Positions 1 to 10,071 of a stretch of DNA of 64,000 bases are shown here, one piece after another. A program made the position numbers and the translations under genes. The stretch spans positions 1,116,001 to 1,180,000 of the forward strand of contig NZ_CP071238.1 in NCBI RefSeq assembly GCF_017299535.1, in the 5' to 3' direction. The notes under the pieces are model-generated. The model was given only the letters and a program-made list of their open reading frames with translations, did no database searches and was not told the origin of the DNA. Source of the stretch: Serratia marcescens subsp. marcescens ATCC 13880. GTDB lineage: Bacteria > Pseudomonadota > Gammaproteobacteria > Enterobacterales > Enterobacteriaceae. Every line of letters starts with the position of its first letter. The stretch's first letter is position 1.

Positions 1-892
1 GGGCGCGCACGAACATGCCAGGCAACAGCGTATCGTTCGGGTTAGGGAACAGGGCGCGAATGGTAATGGAGCCGGTGGTCTCATCGACGGTGACGTCAGA
101 GAATTCCAGCGTGCCTTCCTGCGCATATTCGGTGCCGTTTTCCAGCATCAGTTTCACCTTGGCCTTGCCGTTTTCCTGCTTCAGCGCGCCGCTGGCCAGT
201 TCTTGCTTCAGGCGCAGGAAGTCGGTGCTCGACTGGGTGACGTCGACATACATCGGATCCAACTGCTGCACGGTGGATAGGGCGGTCGCCTGGCCGTTGC
301 TGACCAGCGCGCCTTCGGTCACGGCGGATTTGCCGATGCGGCCGGAGATCGGGGAGGTCACTTTGGTGTACGCCAGATTAATGCGCGCGGTTTCGACGGC
401 GGCCTTGGCGGCCACGACGGCGGCATCCGCTTGCTGCAGCGTGGAGACGGCGTTGTCGTAGTCCTGCTTACTGATATAGCTGGTACCCAGCAATGGCTTG
501 TAGCGGTTTACCGTCACGCGTGCGATGGAAGCGCTGGCCTGTGCTTTGGCCAAATCGCCTTTCGCGCTGTCGTAGCTGGCTTGATAGGTTGCGGGATCGA
601 TTTGGTACAGAGACGTCCCGGCCTTGATATCGCTGCCTTCGACGAAGTTGCGCTTCAGGATGATGCCGCTGACCTGAGGGCGAACTTCGGCGATACGATA
701 CGCAGCGGTGCGGCCAGGAAGATCGGTAGTGATGTTGAGAGGCTCGGCCTTCAAGGTGACTACGCCCACTTCAGGTGCCTGTTGTTGGGCACCTTGCTGT
801 TGGGTTTCTTTATCGTTACATCCTGTTAGCACTAAGCTGCCTGAAAGCATCAGAACGGCCGCCAGAGGCGTTAACCCTCTGTTTTTGTTCAT
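1..892 (-). CDS. acrA: AcrA, periplasmic adaptor of the AcrAB-TolC efflux pump (3' end outside window)
   Basis: Membrane-fusion lipoprotein that links the inner-membrane RND pump AcrB to TolC for export of drugs, dyes and detergents. About 297 codons are present; the C-terminal quarter lies beyond base 1. The N-terminus is a lipoprotein signal with lipobox LTGC (Cys25). It is followed by the barrel-sandwich half-motif (QVSGIILKRNFVEGSDIKAG), an alpha-hairpin, the second lipoyl half (TSPISGRIGKS) and a beta-barrel segment. The start at 892 has a GAGG ribosome site just upstream. It is divergent from acrR, with a perfect operator-like palindrome between them. In S. marcescens the AcrAB-type pump has also been called SdeXY; which name applies here is not settled by this fragment. 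Confidence 0.95.
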   Translation of the reverse strand, partial: MNKNRGLTPLAAVLMLSGSLVLTGCNDKETQQQGAQQQAPEVGVVTLKAEPLNITTDLPGRTAAYRIAEVRPQVSGIILKRNFVEGSDIKAGTSLYQIDPATYQASYDSAKGDLAKAQASASIARVTVNRYKPLLGTSYISKQDYDNAVSTLQQADAAVVAAKAAVETARINLAYTKVTSPISGRIGKSAVTEGALVSNGQATALSTVQQLDPMYVDVTQSSTDFLRLKQELASGALKQENGKAKVKLMLENGTEYAQEGTLEFSDVTVDETTGSITIRALFPNPNDTLLPGMFVRA

Positions 893-982
893 AGAAAAAC
901 CTCAAGTGTCCGATTTCAAAATGATCAATGGATCACAAGCTTTAAAACCCATTGCTGCGTTAATTATATGTGCGTGCTATGG

Positions 983-1006
983 TACATACATTCGCGAATG
1001 TATGTA
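983..1006. promoter_or_regulatory. AcrR operator between acrA and acrR
   Basis: A perfect 24-base inverted repeat with half-site TACATACATTCG. It closely matches the known E. coli AcrR operator in the same acrA-acrR intergenic region. Binding here would repress acrAB and autoregulate acrR, whose start is only 28 bases away. Confidence 0.88.
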
Positions 1007-1034
1007 AATCACACTCCCCCTAAATAACAATGCC

Positions 1035-1718
1035 ATGGCACGAAAAACCAAACAGCAGGCGCAAGAAACCCGACAGCAAATCCTCGATGCTGCGGTGAGA
1101 GAGTTCTCTGAACGTGGCGTTGCTGCAACGTCACTGACAGATATTGCCACCGCTGCTGGGGTTACGCGTGGAGCCATTTACTGGCACTTCAAGAATAAGG
1201 TAGACCTGTTTAATGAAGTTTGGGAATCTACCGAGCCGAAAATTGACCAGCTCGAAACAGAGTATCAGGCAAAGTTTCCCGATAATCCACTGCGGGTTAT
1301 CCGAGAAATTCTGATTTACATTCTGACGTCTACGGTTGAAGACGGCCGCAGGCGGGCGTTGATGGAAATTATATTCCACAAATGCGAGTTTGTCGGTGAA
1401 ATGATGCCGTTGCTGGATTCGCGCAAGGTGCTGTACCTCGCCGGTTACGAACGCATCGAGGCGGTGCTGTGCAACTGCATTCACCACGGGCAATTGCCGG
1501 CCGATCTGCACACTCGTCGCGCGGCGATCATCCTGCGCGGTTATATCACCGGCCTGCTGGAAAACTGGCTGTTTATGCCGGAAAGTTTCGATTTGCGGGC
1601 TGAAGCCGAAGCGCTGGTGGATGCGTTTTTGGAGATGCTGCAGTTTTGCCCCACCTTGCGCCTCAAATCCGATATGCCGACGGCTGCACCGTCCAACGCC
1701 GGCTCCCTGCCTTTATAA
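1035..1718 (+). CDS. acrR: AcrR, TetR-family repressor of acrAB
   Basis: TetR-type repressor of 227 residues (E. coli 215). The N-terminal helix-turn-helix lies at about residues 30-52 ([20 protein letters not shown]), preceded by the basic start [20 protein letters not shown]. The C-terminal ligand-binding domain keeps AcrR features ([12 protein letters not shown]). The C-terminal tail after about residue 205 is low in complexity and longer than in E. coli. It is divergent from acrA across the 983-1006 palindrome, and a DsrE-like gene follows after 11 bases. Ligand binding by efflux substrates should release it from the operator, as known for the family. Confidence 0.95.
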   Translation: MARKTKQQAQETRQQILDAAVREFSERGVAATSLTDIATAAGVTRGAIYWHFKNKVDLFNEVWESTEPKIDQLETEYQAKFPDNPLRVIREILIYILTSTVEDGRRRALMEIIFHKCEFVGEMMPLLDSRKVLYLAGYERIEAVLCNCIHHGQLPADLHTRRAAIILRGYITGLLENWLFMPESFDLRAEAEALVDAFLEMLQFCPTLRLKSDMPTAAPSNAGSLPL

Positions 1719-1729
1719 GGAGAGATTTC

Positions 1730-2083
1730 ATGTCATCAGTCGTTCTCATCGCCAATGGCGCCGCCTATGGCCACGAATCCTTGTTCAATGCGCTGCGGTT
1801 GGCCATCGCCATGAAAGAGCAGCAGAGCGATCTCGATCTGCGGCTGTTTCTGATGTCCGATGCGGTGGTGGCCGGGTTGGCCGGGCAGCAGCCGCACGAG
1901 GGGTACCACCTGCAGCAGATGCTGGAAATCCTCACCGCGCAGCAGGTGCCGGTCAAGCTGTGCAAGACCTGCGCCGACGCGCGCGGCGTCAGCCGCTTGC
2001 CGCTGGCGGACGGCGTGGCGATCGGCACCTTGGTCGAGCTGGCGCAGTGGACGCTGGCGGCGGAGAAAGTGCTGACTTTCTGA
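1730..2083 (+). CDS. DsrE/DsrF-family small protein
   Basis: 117-residue protein with the DsrE/YchN-like Rossmann-type fold signature: beta-strand start SSVVLIANGAAYGHES, then a conserved cysteine region LCKTCADARG near residue 80. Family members are small sulfur-relay or putative sulfur-binding proteins; the substrate here is unknown. The start at 1730 is chosen because AAGGAG lies just before it and it follows acrR by 11 bases, so it is probably co-transcribed with acrR. E. coli does not have this gene between acrR and mscK. Family assignment is reasonably sure, function is not. Confidence 0.72.
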   Translation: MSSVVLIANGAAYGHESLFNALRLAIAMKEQQSDLDLRLFLMSDAVVAGLAGQQPHEGYHLQQMLEILTAQQVPVKLCKTCADARGVSRLPLADGVAIGTLVELAQWTLAAEKVLTF

Positions 2084-2183
2084 TTTCGCGACAATGGGAC
2101 ATCACCGGCAACGCTTTTGTTGTTCGTTGCCTGCCGGCGATCGTGATAATCTTCAGGCTTCTTAACCGATCCGAAGCTAAATC

Positions 2184-5100
2184 ATGCATCGCTGGTTGAC
2201 TCTGCCTTCTCTGGCGCCGCTCATGTTTGTCGGCGCATGCCGGCGGCGCATCGCCGCCGCGACTCTCCTTTTCCTTATTTACGCGTTCAGCTCGCCGGCG
2301 CAGGCGGCGCTGAGCGGCGATCTGCCGCAGCGCAGCGAAGTGCAAAGCCAGCTGGAAATGCTGAACAAGCAAAAAGCCCTGACGCCGGTCGAAAAGCTCT
2401 CCCAGCAGGATTTGACCCGCACGCTGGAGCTGCTGGATGCCCTCGAGCGCAACCGGCAAGACGCCGCGCAGCTTAAACAGCAGGTGCAGCAGGCGCCGGC
2501 GAAACTCAGTCAGGTCACCGCCGAATTGGATGCGCTGAAGCAGCCGGTAGACAATGCGGCGGCGCGCGCTGCGCTGTTGCCGCTGTCGCTGCGTCAGTTG
2601 GAAAGCCGGCTGTATCAAACGCTCGACGAGCTGCAAAGCGCGCAGGAGAGCCTCTCTACCTACAACAGCCAACTGGTGTCGCTGCAAACCCAGCCCGAGC
2701 GGGTACAAAGCACCATGTACGCCGCCTCGCAGCGCCTGCAGGAGATCCGCAGCCAGCTCAGCGGCCAGACGCCGGGGCAAGATTCGCTGCGTAACAGTCA
2801 GCAGGTGATGCTGAGCACCGAGCAGGCGCTGCTCAATGCGCAGCTGGAGCTGCAGCGTAAAAGCCTGGAAGCCAATACCACGCTGCAGGATCTGCTGCAA
2901 AAGCAGCGCGATTACACCACCGCGCATATCGATGCGCTCGATCGGTCGGTGCAACTGCTGCAGGAGATCGTCAACAGCAAGCGGTTGACGCTGTCCGAAA
3001 AGACCGCCAAAGAGGCGCAGAACCCGGAAGACGCCACCGATATTCAGCACGATCAGCTGGTCAGCAAGCAGCTGGACGTTAACCGCCAACTGAGCCAGCG
3101 GCTGATCGCCGCCACCGAAGAGAGCAACACCCTGTTCCAGCAGAACATTCGGGTCAAGAACTGGCTCGACCGCGGGCTGCAGGCGGAGCGTAACCTGAAA
3201 GAGCAGATCCAGGTGCTGAAAGGCAGCCTGGTGCTGTCGCGCATTCTGTATCAGCAGCAGCAAAGCCTGCCGCAGGGCACGCTGCTGGCGGATATGGATA
3301 CGCGCATCGCCGATCTGCGGCTGGAGCAGTTCGATATCAATCAGCAACGCGACGATCTGTTCAAGGGCGAAGATTACATCAACCAGCTGGTGACCGAGAG
3401 CAAGGAAAAGGCCGGCCCGGAAGTGATCGACGCGTTGAACGAGATCGTCGACATGCGCCGCGAACTGCTGGATCAGTTGAACAAGCAGCTCAGCAACCAG
3501 CTGTCGCTGTCGATCAACCTGCAGATTAACCAACAGCAGCTCACCAGCGTCTACGGCTCGCTGCAGGATACGCTGACCCAGCAGATTTTCTGGGTCAACA
3601 GCAACAAGCCGGTCGATCTGGCGTGGCTGAAGGCGATGCCGGAGGCGGTGCGCGATCAGATTGCCGGGCTCGATTTCAAATTCGACGGCGGCAAGCTATT
3701 GCAGGGCGGGGTGAATGCGCTGGTGTTCCTGATCCCGCTGCTGTTGGCGATCGGGGTATTGCGTTGGCGCTACCGGCTGATCGACGGCCATTTACAAAAG
3801 CTGGCCAACGATGTGGGGCAACTGAAGCGCGACGGCCAACTGCATACGCCGAAGGCCATCGCGCTGACCTTGCTGAAGGTGTTGCCTGGCGCCGCGTTGC
3901 TCCTTGGCGTCGGTTTCTGGATGTATCGCGCAGATTTTGGCATCAGCGACTTTATCTGGGCATTGTCGCAGCAGCTGGCGCTGTCATGGCTGGTATTCGC
4001 TTTCAGTTACCGCATGCTGAAACCGGGCGGCATCGCCGAGCGGCATTTCAACTTCGGCCCCAACCTGTGCGCGCATTACCGCCGCCAGACGCTGCGGCTG
4101 GGGCTGGCGCTGCAGCCGCTGATCTTCTGGTCGGTATTGGGCGAAAAAGCGCCGCTGCGCCTGGTGGAAGACGTTATCGGCCAGATCGTGGTGATGTTGA
4201 CGCTGGCGCTGCTCACGGTGCTGGTGTTCCCGCTGTGTCGCGACAGCTGGCGTGAAAAGGGCTCGCACGCCGTGCGGCTGGTGATGGTCACTGCGCTGGC
4301 CGCCACGCCGCTGATCCTGCTGGGGCTGATGTTCGCCGGCTACTTTTATACCACGCTGCGGCTGGCCAGCCGCTGGATAGACAGCCTGTATCTGTTTTTC
4401 CTGTGGAATATTGTGTACCTGACTGCCCTGCGCGGCCTGAGCGTGGCGGCGCGGCGTCTGGCCTACCGGCGCGCGTTGGCGCGGCGGCAAAACGTGGCGA
4501 AAGAGGGGGCCGAAGGCGGTGAACCGGTGGTGGAAGAGCCGCCGCTGGCGCTCGATCAGATCAACCAACAGTCGCTGCGCCTGACCACCCTGGTGCTGTT
4601 CGCCATCTTCGCCAGCGCCTTCTACGCCATTTGGTCGGATCTGGTGACGGTCATCGCTTACCTGGACAGCATCACGCTGTGGCATTACACCAGCACCGTG
4701 GCGGGCAGCAGCGTGGCGCAGGCGGTGACGCTGGGCAACATGATGGTGGCGATCGCCGCGGTGATCGTCGCCTACGTGCTCACCCGCAACCTGCCCGGTT
4801 TGTTGGAGGTGGTGGTGCTGTCGCGGCTGCAGCTGCGGCAGGGGGCGTCCTATGCCATCACCACCGTGCTCACTTACCTGATTACCGCCGTGGGCGCCGT
4901 GGTTGCGCTGGGATCGCTCGGCGTATCCTGGGACAAACTGCAATGGCTGGCCGCCGGTCTGACGGTCGGGCTGGGCTTCGGCCTGCAGGAGATCTTCGCC
5001 AATTTCGTCTCCGGTCTGATCATTCTGTTTGAACGCCCGATCCGCATCGGCGATACCATCACCATCGGCACCTTCTCCGGTTCGGTCAGCAAGATCCGCA

Positions 5101-5576
5101 TTCGCGCCACCACCATTACCGACTTCGACCGCAAAGAGGTGATCATTCCGAACAAGGCGTTCGTCACCGAGCGGCTGATCAACTGGTCGTTGTCCGATAC
5201 CATCACCCGCGTGCTGATCAAGGTCGGCGTGGCCTACGGTTCCGATCTCGACAAGGTGAAAAAGGTGCTGCTGCAGGCGGCGCACGACAACCCGCGGGTG
5301 ATGACCGATCCCGAACCGCAGGTGTTCTTCCTCAACTTCGGCGCCAGCACGCTGGATCACGAACTGCGGCTCTATGTGCGCGAACTGCGCGATCGCAGCT
5401 ACACGGTGGATGAACTGAATCGCTCAATCGACCGCTTGTGCCGGGAAAACGACATCGACATCGCTTTCAACCAGCTGGAGGTGTATCTGCATAACCAGCA
5501 GGGCAACGAAGTGCAGGAAGTGAAAAGAACGCTGTCGCCGGACGACGGCGGCCAGACGGCGGCGGATAAGCAATGA
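2184..5576 (+). CDS. mscK: MscK (KefA), potassium-dependent mechanosensitive channel
   Basis: Large MscS-family channel of 1130 residues (E. coli about 1120) that opens under membrane tension to release solutes after osmotic downshock. It has a signal peptide ending AQA near residue 40, then a long coiled-coil-rich periplasmic domain (to about residue 505) full of Leu/Gln heptads. Eleven or so membrane segments follow. The C-terminal MscS core includes the pore helix region (LTVGLGFGLQEIFANFVSG) and the beta-domain (IGDTITIG). It lies in the usual place downstream of acrR and upstream of convergent rsmS/priC. Confidence 0.96.
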   Translation: MHRWLTLPSLAPLMFVGACRRRIAAATLLFLIYAFSSPAQAALSGDLPQRSEVQSQLEMLNKQKALTPVEKLSQQDLTRTLELLDALERNRQDAAQLKQQVQQAPAKLSQVTAELDALKQPVDNAAARAALLPLSLRQLESRLYQTLDELQSAQESLSTYNSQLVSLQTQPERVQSTMYAASQRLQEIRSQLSGQTPGQDSLRNSQQVMLSTEQALLNAQLELQRKSLEANTTLQDLLQKQRDYTTAHIDALDRSVQLLQEIVNSKRLTLSEKTAKEAQNPEDATDIQHDQLVSKQLDVNRQLSQRLIAATEESNTLFQQNIRVKNWLDRGLQAERNLKEQIQVLKGSLVLSRILYQQQQSLPQGTLLADMDTRIADLRLEQFDINQQRDDLFKGEDYINQLVTESKEKAGPEVIDALNEIVDMRRELLDQLNKQLSNQLSLSINLQINQQQLTSVYGSLQDTLTQQIFWVNSNKPVDLAWLKAMPEAVRDQIAGLDFKFDGGKLLQGGVNALVFLIPLLLAIGVLRWRYRLIDGHLQKLANDVGQLKRDGQLHTPKAIALTLLKVLPGAALLLGVGFWMYRADFGISDFIWALSQQLALSWLVFAFSYRMLKPGGIAERHFNFGPNLCAHYRRQTLRLGLALQPLIFWSVLGEKAPLRLVEDVIGQIVVMLTLALLTVLVFPLCRDSWREKGSHAVRLVMVTALAATPLILLGLMFAGYFYTTLRLASRWIDSLYLFFLWNIVYLTALRGLSVAARRLAYRRALARRQNVAKEGAEGGEPVVEEPPLALDQINQQSLRLTTLVLFAIFASAFYAIWSDLVTVIAYLDSITLWHYTSTVAGSSVAQAVTLGNMMVAIAAVIVAYVLTRNLPGLLEVVVLSRLQLRQGASYAITTVLTYLITAVGAVVALGSLGVSWDKLQWLAAGLTVGLGFGLQEIFANFVSGLIILFERPIRIGDTITIGTFSGSVSKIRIRATTITDFDRKEVIIPNKAFVTERLINWSLSDTITRVLIKVGVAYGSDLDKVKKVLLQAAHDNPRVMTDPEPQVFFLNFGASTLDHELRLYVRELRDRSYTVDELNRSIDRLCRENDIDIAFNQLEVYLHNQQGNEVQEVKRTLSPDDGGQTAADKQ

Positions 5577-5585
5577 GAGGCGAAA

Positions 5586-5604
5586 GGGACAGCGGCGCTG
5601 TCCC
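5586..5604. terminator. Hairpin between convergent mscK and rsmS
   Basis: Perfect 8-base stem GGGACAGC/GCTGTCCC with a 3-base loop in the 31-base gap between the two stop codons. A short TTT run follows it on the minus strand only, so it may end rsmS transcripts better than mscK ones. Confidence 0.5.
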
Positions 5605-5607
5605 CGG

Positions 5608-5787
5608 TTACTGTCCGGCGGGCAGATAGGGCGAGGTGACGCCGGCGCGCTGCAGCTTTTCCTGATAATCCCGTTTGACGATATCCAGCGCCGCCAGCGC
5701 GGTAGCCGGATCGATCTCGTTGCATTCCAGCAGGTAAATCAAGTCTACCGCCAGCTGCAGTTCGGGTGAGGCGTTTTCCAGAGACAT
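5608..5787 (-). CDS. rsmS: RsmS (YbaM), small pleiotropic regulator
   Basis: 59-residue protein beginning [20 protein letters not shown] and ending TSPYLPAGQ, matching the short YbaM/RsmS family found next to priC in enterics. In Pectobacterium and Serratia RsmS affects the Rsm/Csr post-transcriptional system and virulence or secondary metabolism. Its biochemical activity is not known. It is read in the same direction as priC, 106 bases downstream, probably as one operon. The gene is short enough to be missed by ORF callers. Confidence 0.9.
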   Translation of the reverse strand: MSLENASPELQLAVDLIYLLECNEIDPATALAALDIVKRDYQEKLQRAGVTSPYLPAGQ

Positions 5788-5893
5788 AGCACCTGCGCTT
5801 ATTAATTAATGGGATGAAAAACTCGTGTCTCGGCAGAGTATAGTGAACCCGGCGCGCAACCGGGAATAATCATTAAAATATTGTGATAAATCT

Positions 5894-6430
5894 TCAAAAA
5901 CCGTTTTCTTTGCGCTCGATATTGCGCTCGATGCGCGCCAGCGCCTGACGGCAGCGCATCAGTCTCCCCTCCAGCGCCGCCAGCTCGTGCTGCAGCTTTT
6001 GCTGCGCCGCCAGCGTGGTCTGGCGCCCCAGCAGGCTTTCCCGATCCTGAATCATGGCGATCAGCCGGCGTTCGTAGTCCTGATGTTCGGCCAGCTTGTG
6101 GTACAGATCGGCCTCGGGGGCTTCTTTCGGCTGGTTCTTGCGCCGCAGCGCCTGGGTTGCCAGCTCGCGCTGCAGGGCAGAGATTTGAGCCACCAGTTTT
6201 TCGGCCAGAAAGGCCACCTGGCTGGTGCGGTTGTCGTTGGCGGCGCTTTGCAATTGGGCGAAATTTTTCTCCACTTCGGCCAGGTAGTCGCGCAGCCGCG
6301 TGCCGCGATTGGCGAACAGGGCGGCGTCGAAGCGCGCCTGCGGGATCGGAACGTCGCCGCGCGGGGTCACTTCGGCCGCCAGCGCCGCGATCTGCTGCGC
6401 CAACACCTGTAATAGACGCTGAGTGCTCAC
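5894..6430 (-). CDS. priC: PriC, primosomal replication protein N''
   Basis: 178-residue helical protein (E. coli 175) that helps reload the DnaB helicase at stalled forks in the PriC-dependent restart pathway. It is rich in Arg, Gln and Leu, with predicted long helices across its length (for example HQDYERRLIAMIQDRESLL). It is divergent from ybaN and sits upstream of rsmS, as in other enterics. Confidence 0.92.
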   Translation of the reverse strand: MSTQRLLQVLAQQIAALAAEVTPRGDVPIPQARFDAALFANRGTRLRDYLAEVEKNFAQLQSAANDNRTSQVAFLAEKLVAQISALQRELATQALRRKNQPKEAPEADLYHKLAEHQDYERRLIAMIQDRESLLGRQTTLAAQQKLQHELAALEGRLMRCRQALARIERNIERKENGF

Positions 6431-6564
6431 ATAAGCTCCCTCTTGATTTCAACAGGCGTAAGCTTGCCCGCGATCCTGCCGTGAAACAAGCGCCGTACGC
6501 ATATTCCGCCGGCGCGGCGCCGATGCTACAGTAGGCGGCAACCGATTGAGGAGCGAAGAGCCGC

Positions 6565-6945
6565 ATGACGCGTGGGTTATTGATCATTTTGGGCTGGCTG
6601 GCGGTGGTGCTGGCGACGTTGGGCGTGGTGCTGCCATTGATGCCGACCACGCCGTTCCTGCTGTTGGCCGCCTGGTGCTTCGCCCGCTCTTCGCCGCGCT
6701 TTCATCACTGGCTGCTGCACCGCTCCTGGTTCGGCCCTTATCTGCGCCACTGGCAGCAGCATCGCGCGCTGCCGCCGGGGGCGAAGTGGAAGGCGGTGCT
6801 AGTGATCGTGCTGACCTTCGCCTGTTCGCTGTGGCTGGTGAAAATCTGGTGGGTGCGCGGGCTGTTGCTGCTGATGCTGGCTATTTTGCTGACCTTTATG
6901 CTGCGCCTGCCGGTTATTGACCTGTCGCAACAAAAACAGCGCTGA
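6565..6945 (+). CDS. ybaN: YbaN, DUF454-family inner-membrane protein
   Basis: 126-residue membrane protein with an N-terminal hydrophobic hairpin (residues 4-40, including the family motif [25 protein letters not shown] in part) and a second pair of hydrophobic segments at about 77-118. Members of the DUF454/YbaN family have no established biochemical role. The start has a GAGG-like site upstream. It lies divergent from priC and upstream of apt. Confidence 0.9.
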   Translation: MTRGLLIILGWLAVVLATLGVVLPLMPTTPFLLLAAWCFARSSPRFHHWLLHRSWFGPYLRHWQQHRALPPGAKWKAVLVIVLTFACSLWLVKIWWVRGLLLLMLAILLTFMLRLPVIDLSQQKQR

Positions 6946-7097
6946 TTGTGCGCCGCTGGTTGCATTTGTCCGCCAGTTTGCATAGATTTGGGCGTTTTCG
7001 TGCGCGGATCGCCTGCCATTTCTTCTCCGGTGTGTTTCACCCGGGGCGGCGGGTGAGCGGCGCGCCGGTTTTCAGGCAGTTTTATCAGGCAACAATT

Positions 7098-7649
7098 ATG
7101 ACCGCTACTGCGCAGCAGCTTCAGTTTATTAAAGACAGTATCAAAACCATCCCGGATTATCCGAAGCCGGGCATCCTGTTCCGCGACGTGACCAGCCTGC
7201 TGGAAAACCCGTTGGCCTACGCCGCCAGCATCGAGCTGCTGGTTGAGCGCTATCGCGAAGCGGGCGTGACCAAGGTGGTGGGTACCGAAGCGCGCGGTTT
7301 CCTGTTCGGCGCGCCCGTCGCGCTGGCGCTGGGCGTCGGTTTCGTGCCGGTGCGCAAACCGGGCAAACTGCCGCGCGCCACGCTCAGCGAAAGCTATGAG
7401 CTGGAGTACGGCACCGACAAGCTGGAGATCCACACCGACGCCATCACTGCGGGTGACAAAGTGCTGGTGGTGGACGATCTGCTGGCGACCGGCGGCACCA
7501 TCGAAGCGACCACCAAACTGATCCGCCGTCTGGGCGGTGAAGTGAACGACGCCGCGTTCATCATCAACCTGCCGGATCTGGGCGGGGAAGCGCGTCTGAA
7601 CAAGCTGGGCATCGATTGCTACTGCCTGGTGGACTTCGCCGGCCATTGA
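7098..7649 (+). CDS. apt: Apt, adenine phosphoribosyltransferase
   Basis: Purine-salvage enzyme converting adenine plus PRPP to AMP. It is 183 residues, the same length as E. coli Apt. The PRPP-binding loop is [16 protein letters not shown] (about residues 119-134), and the family adenine-binding start [17 protein letters not shown] is present. The ATG at 7098 is chosen over the longer frame because it gives the family length and N-terminus [15 protein letters not shown]. Confidence 0.97.
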   Translation: MTATAQQLQFIKDSIKTIPDYPKPGILFRDVTSLLENPLAYAASIELLVERYREAGVTKVVGTEARGFLFGAPVALALGVGFVPVRKPGKLPRATLSESYELEYGTDKLEIHTDAITAGDKVLVVDDLLATGGTIEATTKLIRRLGGEVNDAAFIINLPDLGGEARLNKLGIDCYCLVDFAGH

Positions 7650-7741
7650 TGCGGCATTGCCCCTTGGGCACAACGGCCTCGCGGATCGCCGCGGGGCTGT
7701 GTTAGCATGACCCTCCAGATTCCTCGACTTCTCCGGTATTA

Positions 7742-9700
7742 ATGAGCTATCAGGTTCTCGCCCGTAAGTGGCGCCCTCAAACGTTCGCAGACGTGGTCGG
7801 CCAGGAACATGTCCTGACCGCGCTGGCCAACGGCCTCTCACTGGGGCGGATCCATCACGCCTATCTGTTCTCGGGCACGCGCGGCGTGGGGAAAACCACC
7901 ATCGCCCGCTTGCTGGCCAAAGGCCTGAACTGTGAAACCGGCATCACCGCCACGCCGTGCGGCCAATGCGACAACTGCCGCGAGATCGAGCAGGGGCGCT
8001 TCGTCGATCTGATCGAGATCGACGCCGCTTCCCGAACCAAGGTGGAAGATACCCGCGATCTGCTGGACAACGTCCAGTACGCGCCGGCGCGCGGCCGCTT
8101 CAAGGTCTACCTGATCGACGAAGTGCACATGCTCTCGCGCCACAGCTTCAACGCGTTGCTGAAGACGTTGGAAGAGCCGCCGCCGCACGTCAAATTCCTG
8201 TTGGCCACCACCGATCCGCAAAAGCTGCCGGTGACCATTCTCTCGCGCTGTCTGCAGTTCCACCTCAAAGCGCTGGACGTCGATCAGATCCGTCAGCAGC
8301 TGGAAACGGTGCTGACGGCGGAGCAGATCACCAGCGACGCGCGTGCGCTGCAGCTTCTGGCGCGCGCCGCCGACGGCAGCATGCGCGACGCGCTGAGCCT
8401 GACCGATCAGGCGATCGCCATGGGGCAGGGGCAGGTGACCGCCGCCACCGTCAGCCAGATGCTCGGCACGCTCGATGACGAGCAACCGCTGGCGATCCTC
8501 GAAGCGCTGGTCAGCGCCGACGGCGAAAAGGTGATGGCGCAGGTCGCGCAGGCCGCTTCGCGCGGTGTGGACTGGGAAAATCTGCTGGTGGAGACGTTGG
8601 CGCTGCTGCATCGCATTGCGATGGTGCAGCTGTTGCCTTCGATGCTCGACAACCAGTACGCCGCCGTGGAGCAACGGCTGCGCGAGCTGGCGCGAACCCT
8701 GCCGCCGGCCGATGTGCAACTTTACTACCAGACGCTGTTGGTGGGCCGCAAAGAGCTGGCCTATGCGCCGGATCGCCGCATGGGGGTTGAGATGACCCTG
8801 CTGCGTGCGCTGGCGTTTCACCCGAAAGCGGTGATCCCGGAGCCGGTGGCGTTGGTGCAGACCGCGCCGGCGCCGATGGCGCAGCCGCAGGCCGCCGCTT
8901 CACAACAGCCGCCGCAGTTTCAGGACGCGCCGCCGCCGCTAGGGCAGCCGGCCGCGCCACAGCGACAATCATCGGCCCCTTTACCGGATGCCACCGCCCA
9001 GCTGTTGAAAGCGCGGTCCCAGCTGCAACGGCAGCAGGGAGCATCCACACCAAAAAAGAATGAGCCGGCGGCGCCAGGAATAGCGCGGCCGGCAAACTCG
9101 GCGCTGGGGCGTTTGGCTTCCGTGACCGAGCGCAGCCAGCAGCGCCTGGCGGAGAAGAAGGTGCCGGAAAAACCGGCGAAACCGGAAGCCTATCGCTGGC
9201 GCGCGCAGACCGAGCCGGAAGCGGCGCCGGAACCGCTGGCGACGCCGAAAGCGCTGCGCACGGCGTTGGAGCACGAGAAAACGCCGGAGCTGGCCGCCAA
9301 GCTGGTGGTGGAGTCGCTGGCGCGCGACGCCTGGGCGGCGGAAATCGATAAGCTGAAGATCCCGAAATTGGTGCAGCAGCTGGCGTTGAACGCCTTCAAG
9401 CAGCAGCCGGAGCCGGGCAAAATTAACCTCCATCTGCGGTCTTCGCAGCGCCATCTGAATTCGCCTTCGGCGCAGAAGACGCTGGCCGACGCGCTCGGTG
9501 AGCTGTACGGCGGCCCGATTGAGCTGACCGTGGTGGAGGACGATAATCCGGCGGGGCGGACCCCGCTGGAATGGCGACAAGCCATCTATGAAGAAAAGCT
9601 GGCGCAGGCGCGCCAGTCCATCGAAGCGGATACCAACATTCAGACGCTGCGCCGATTCTTCGACGCGGATCTGGATGAAGAGAGTATTCGCCCCCTTTAA
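7742..9700 (+). CDS. dnaX: DnaX, DNA polymerase III tau subunit (gamma by frameshift)
   Basis: Clamp-loader ATPase and replisome organiser, 652 residues (E. coli 643). Walker A is GTRGVGKTT around Lys51. The zinc-binding cysteines are C64, C73, C76 and C79. The AAA+ domains are followed by a Pro/Ala/Gln-rich linker and the tau-specific domains that bind DnaB and polymerase alpha. A -1 frameshift signal at 9052-9058 should give the shorter gamma form of 440 residues. It leads the dnaX-ybaB-recR operon. Confidence 0.98.
   Translation: MSYQVLARKWRPQTFADVVGQEHVLTALANGLSLGRIHHAYLFSGTRGVGKTTIARLLAKGLNCETGITATPCGQCDNCREIEQGRFVDLIEIDAASRTKVEDTRDLLDNVQYAPARGRFKVYLIDEVHMLSRHSFNALLKTLEEPPPHVKFLLATTDPQKLPVTILSRCLQFHLKALDVDQIRQQLETVLTAEQITSDARALQLLARAADGSMRDALSLTDQAIAMGQGQVTAATVSQMLGTLDDEQPLAILEALVSADGEKVMAQVAQAASRGVDWENLLVETLALLHRIAMVQLLPSMLDNQYAAVEQRLRELARTLPPADVQLYYQTLLVGRKELAYAPDRRMGVEMTLLRALAFHPKAVIPEPVALVQTAPAPMAQPQAAASQQPPQFQDAPPPLGQPAAPQRQSSAPLPDATAQLLKARSQLQRQQGASTPKKNEPAAPGIARPANSALGRLASVTERSQQRLAEKKVPEKPAKPEAYRWRAQTEPEAAPEPLATPKALRTALEHEKTPELAAKLVVESLARDAWAAEIDKLKIPKLVQQLALNAFKQQPEPGKINLHLRSSQRHLNSPSAQKTLADALGELYGGPIELTVVEDDNPAGRTPLEWRQAIYEEKLAQARQSIEADTNIQTLRRFFDADLDEESIRPL
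9036..9093 (+). promoter_or_regulatory. Programmed -1 frameshift signal of dnaX
   Basis: The three parts known from E. coli are all present. A Shine-Dalgarno-like AGGGAG lies at 9036-9041. The slippery heptamer A AAA AAG lies at 9052-9058, in frame at Pro437-Lys438-Lys439, after a 10-base gap. A GC-rich downstream stem GCCGGC/GCCGGC lies at 9064-9069 and 9088-9093. After slipping, ribosomes read GAA and then TGA at 9061, so gamma ends Lys-Lys-Glu at residue 440. Confidence 0.92.
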
Positions 9701-9726
9701 ACGCCGCGCGAGGTGCGCGGCCCTAG

Positions 9727-10070
<344 letters not shown>

Positions 10071-10071
<1 letters not shown>

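Noticed and set aside
1989..5360. Long open frames on the minus strand opposite mscK (514 and 458 codons)
   Set aside because: They are Arg/Gln/His-rich mirror frames caused by GC-biased codons of mscK, with no domains or ribosome sites.
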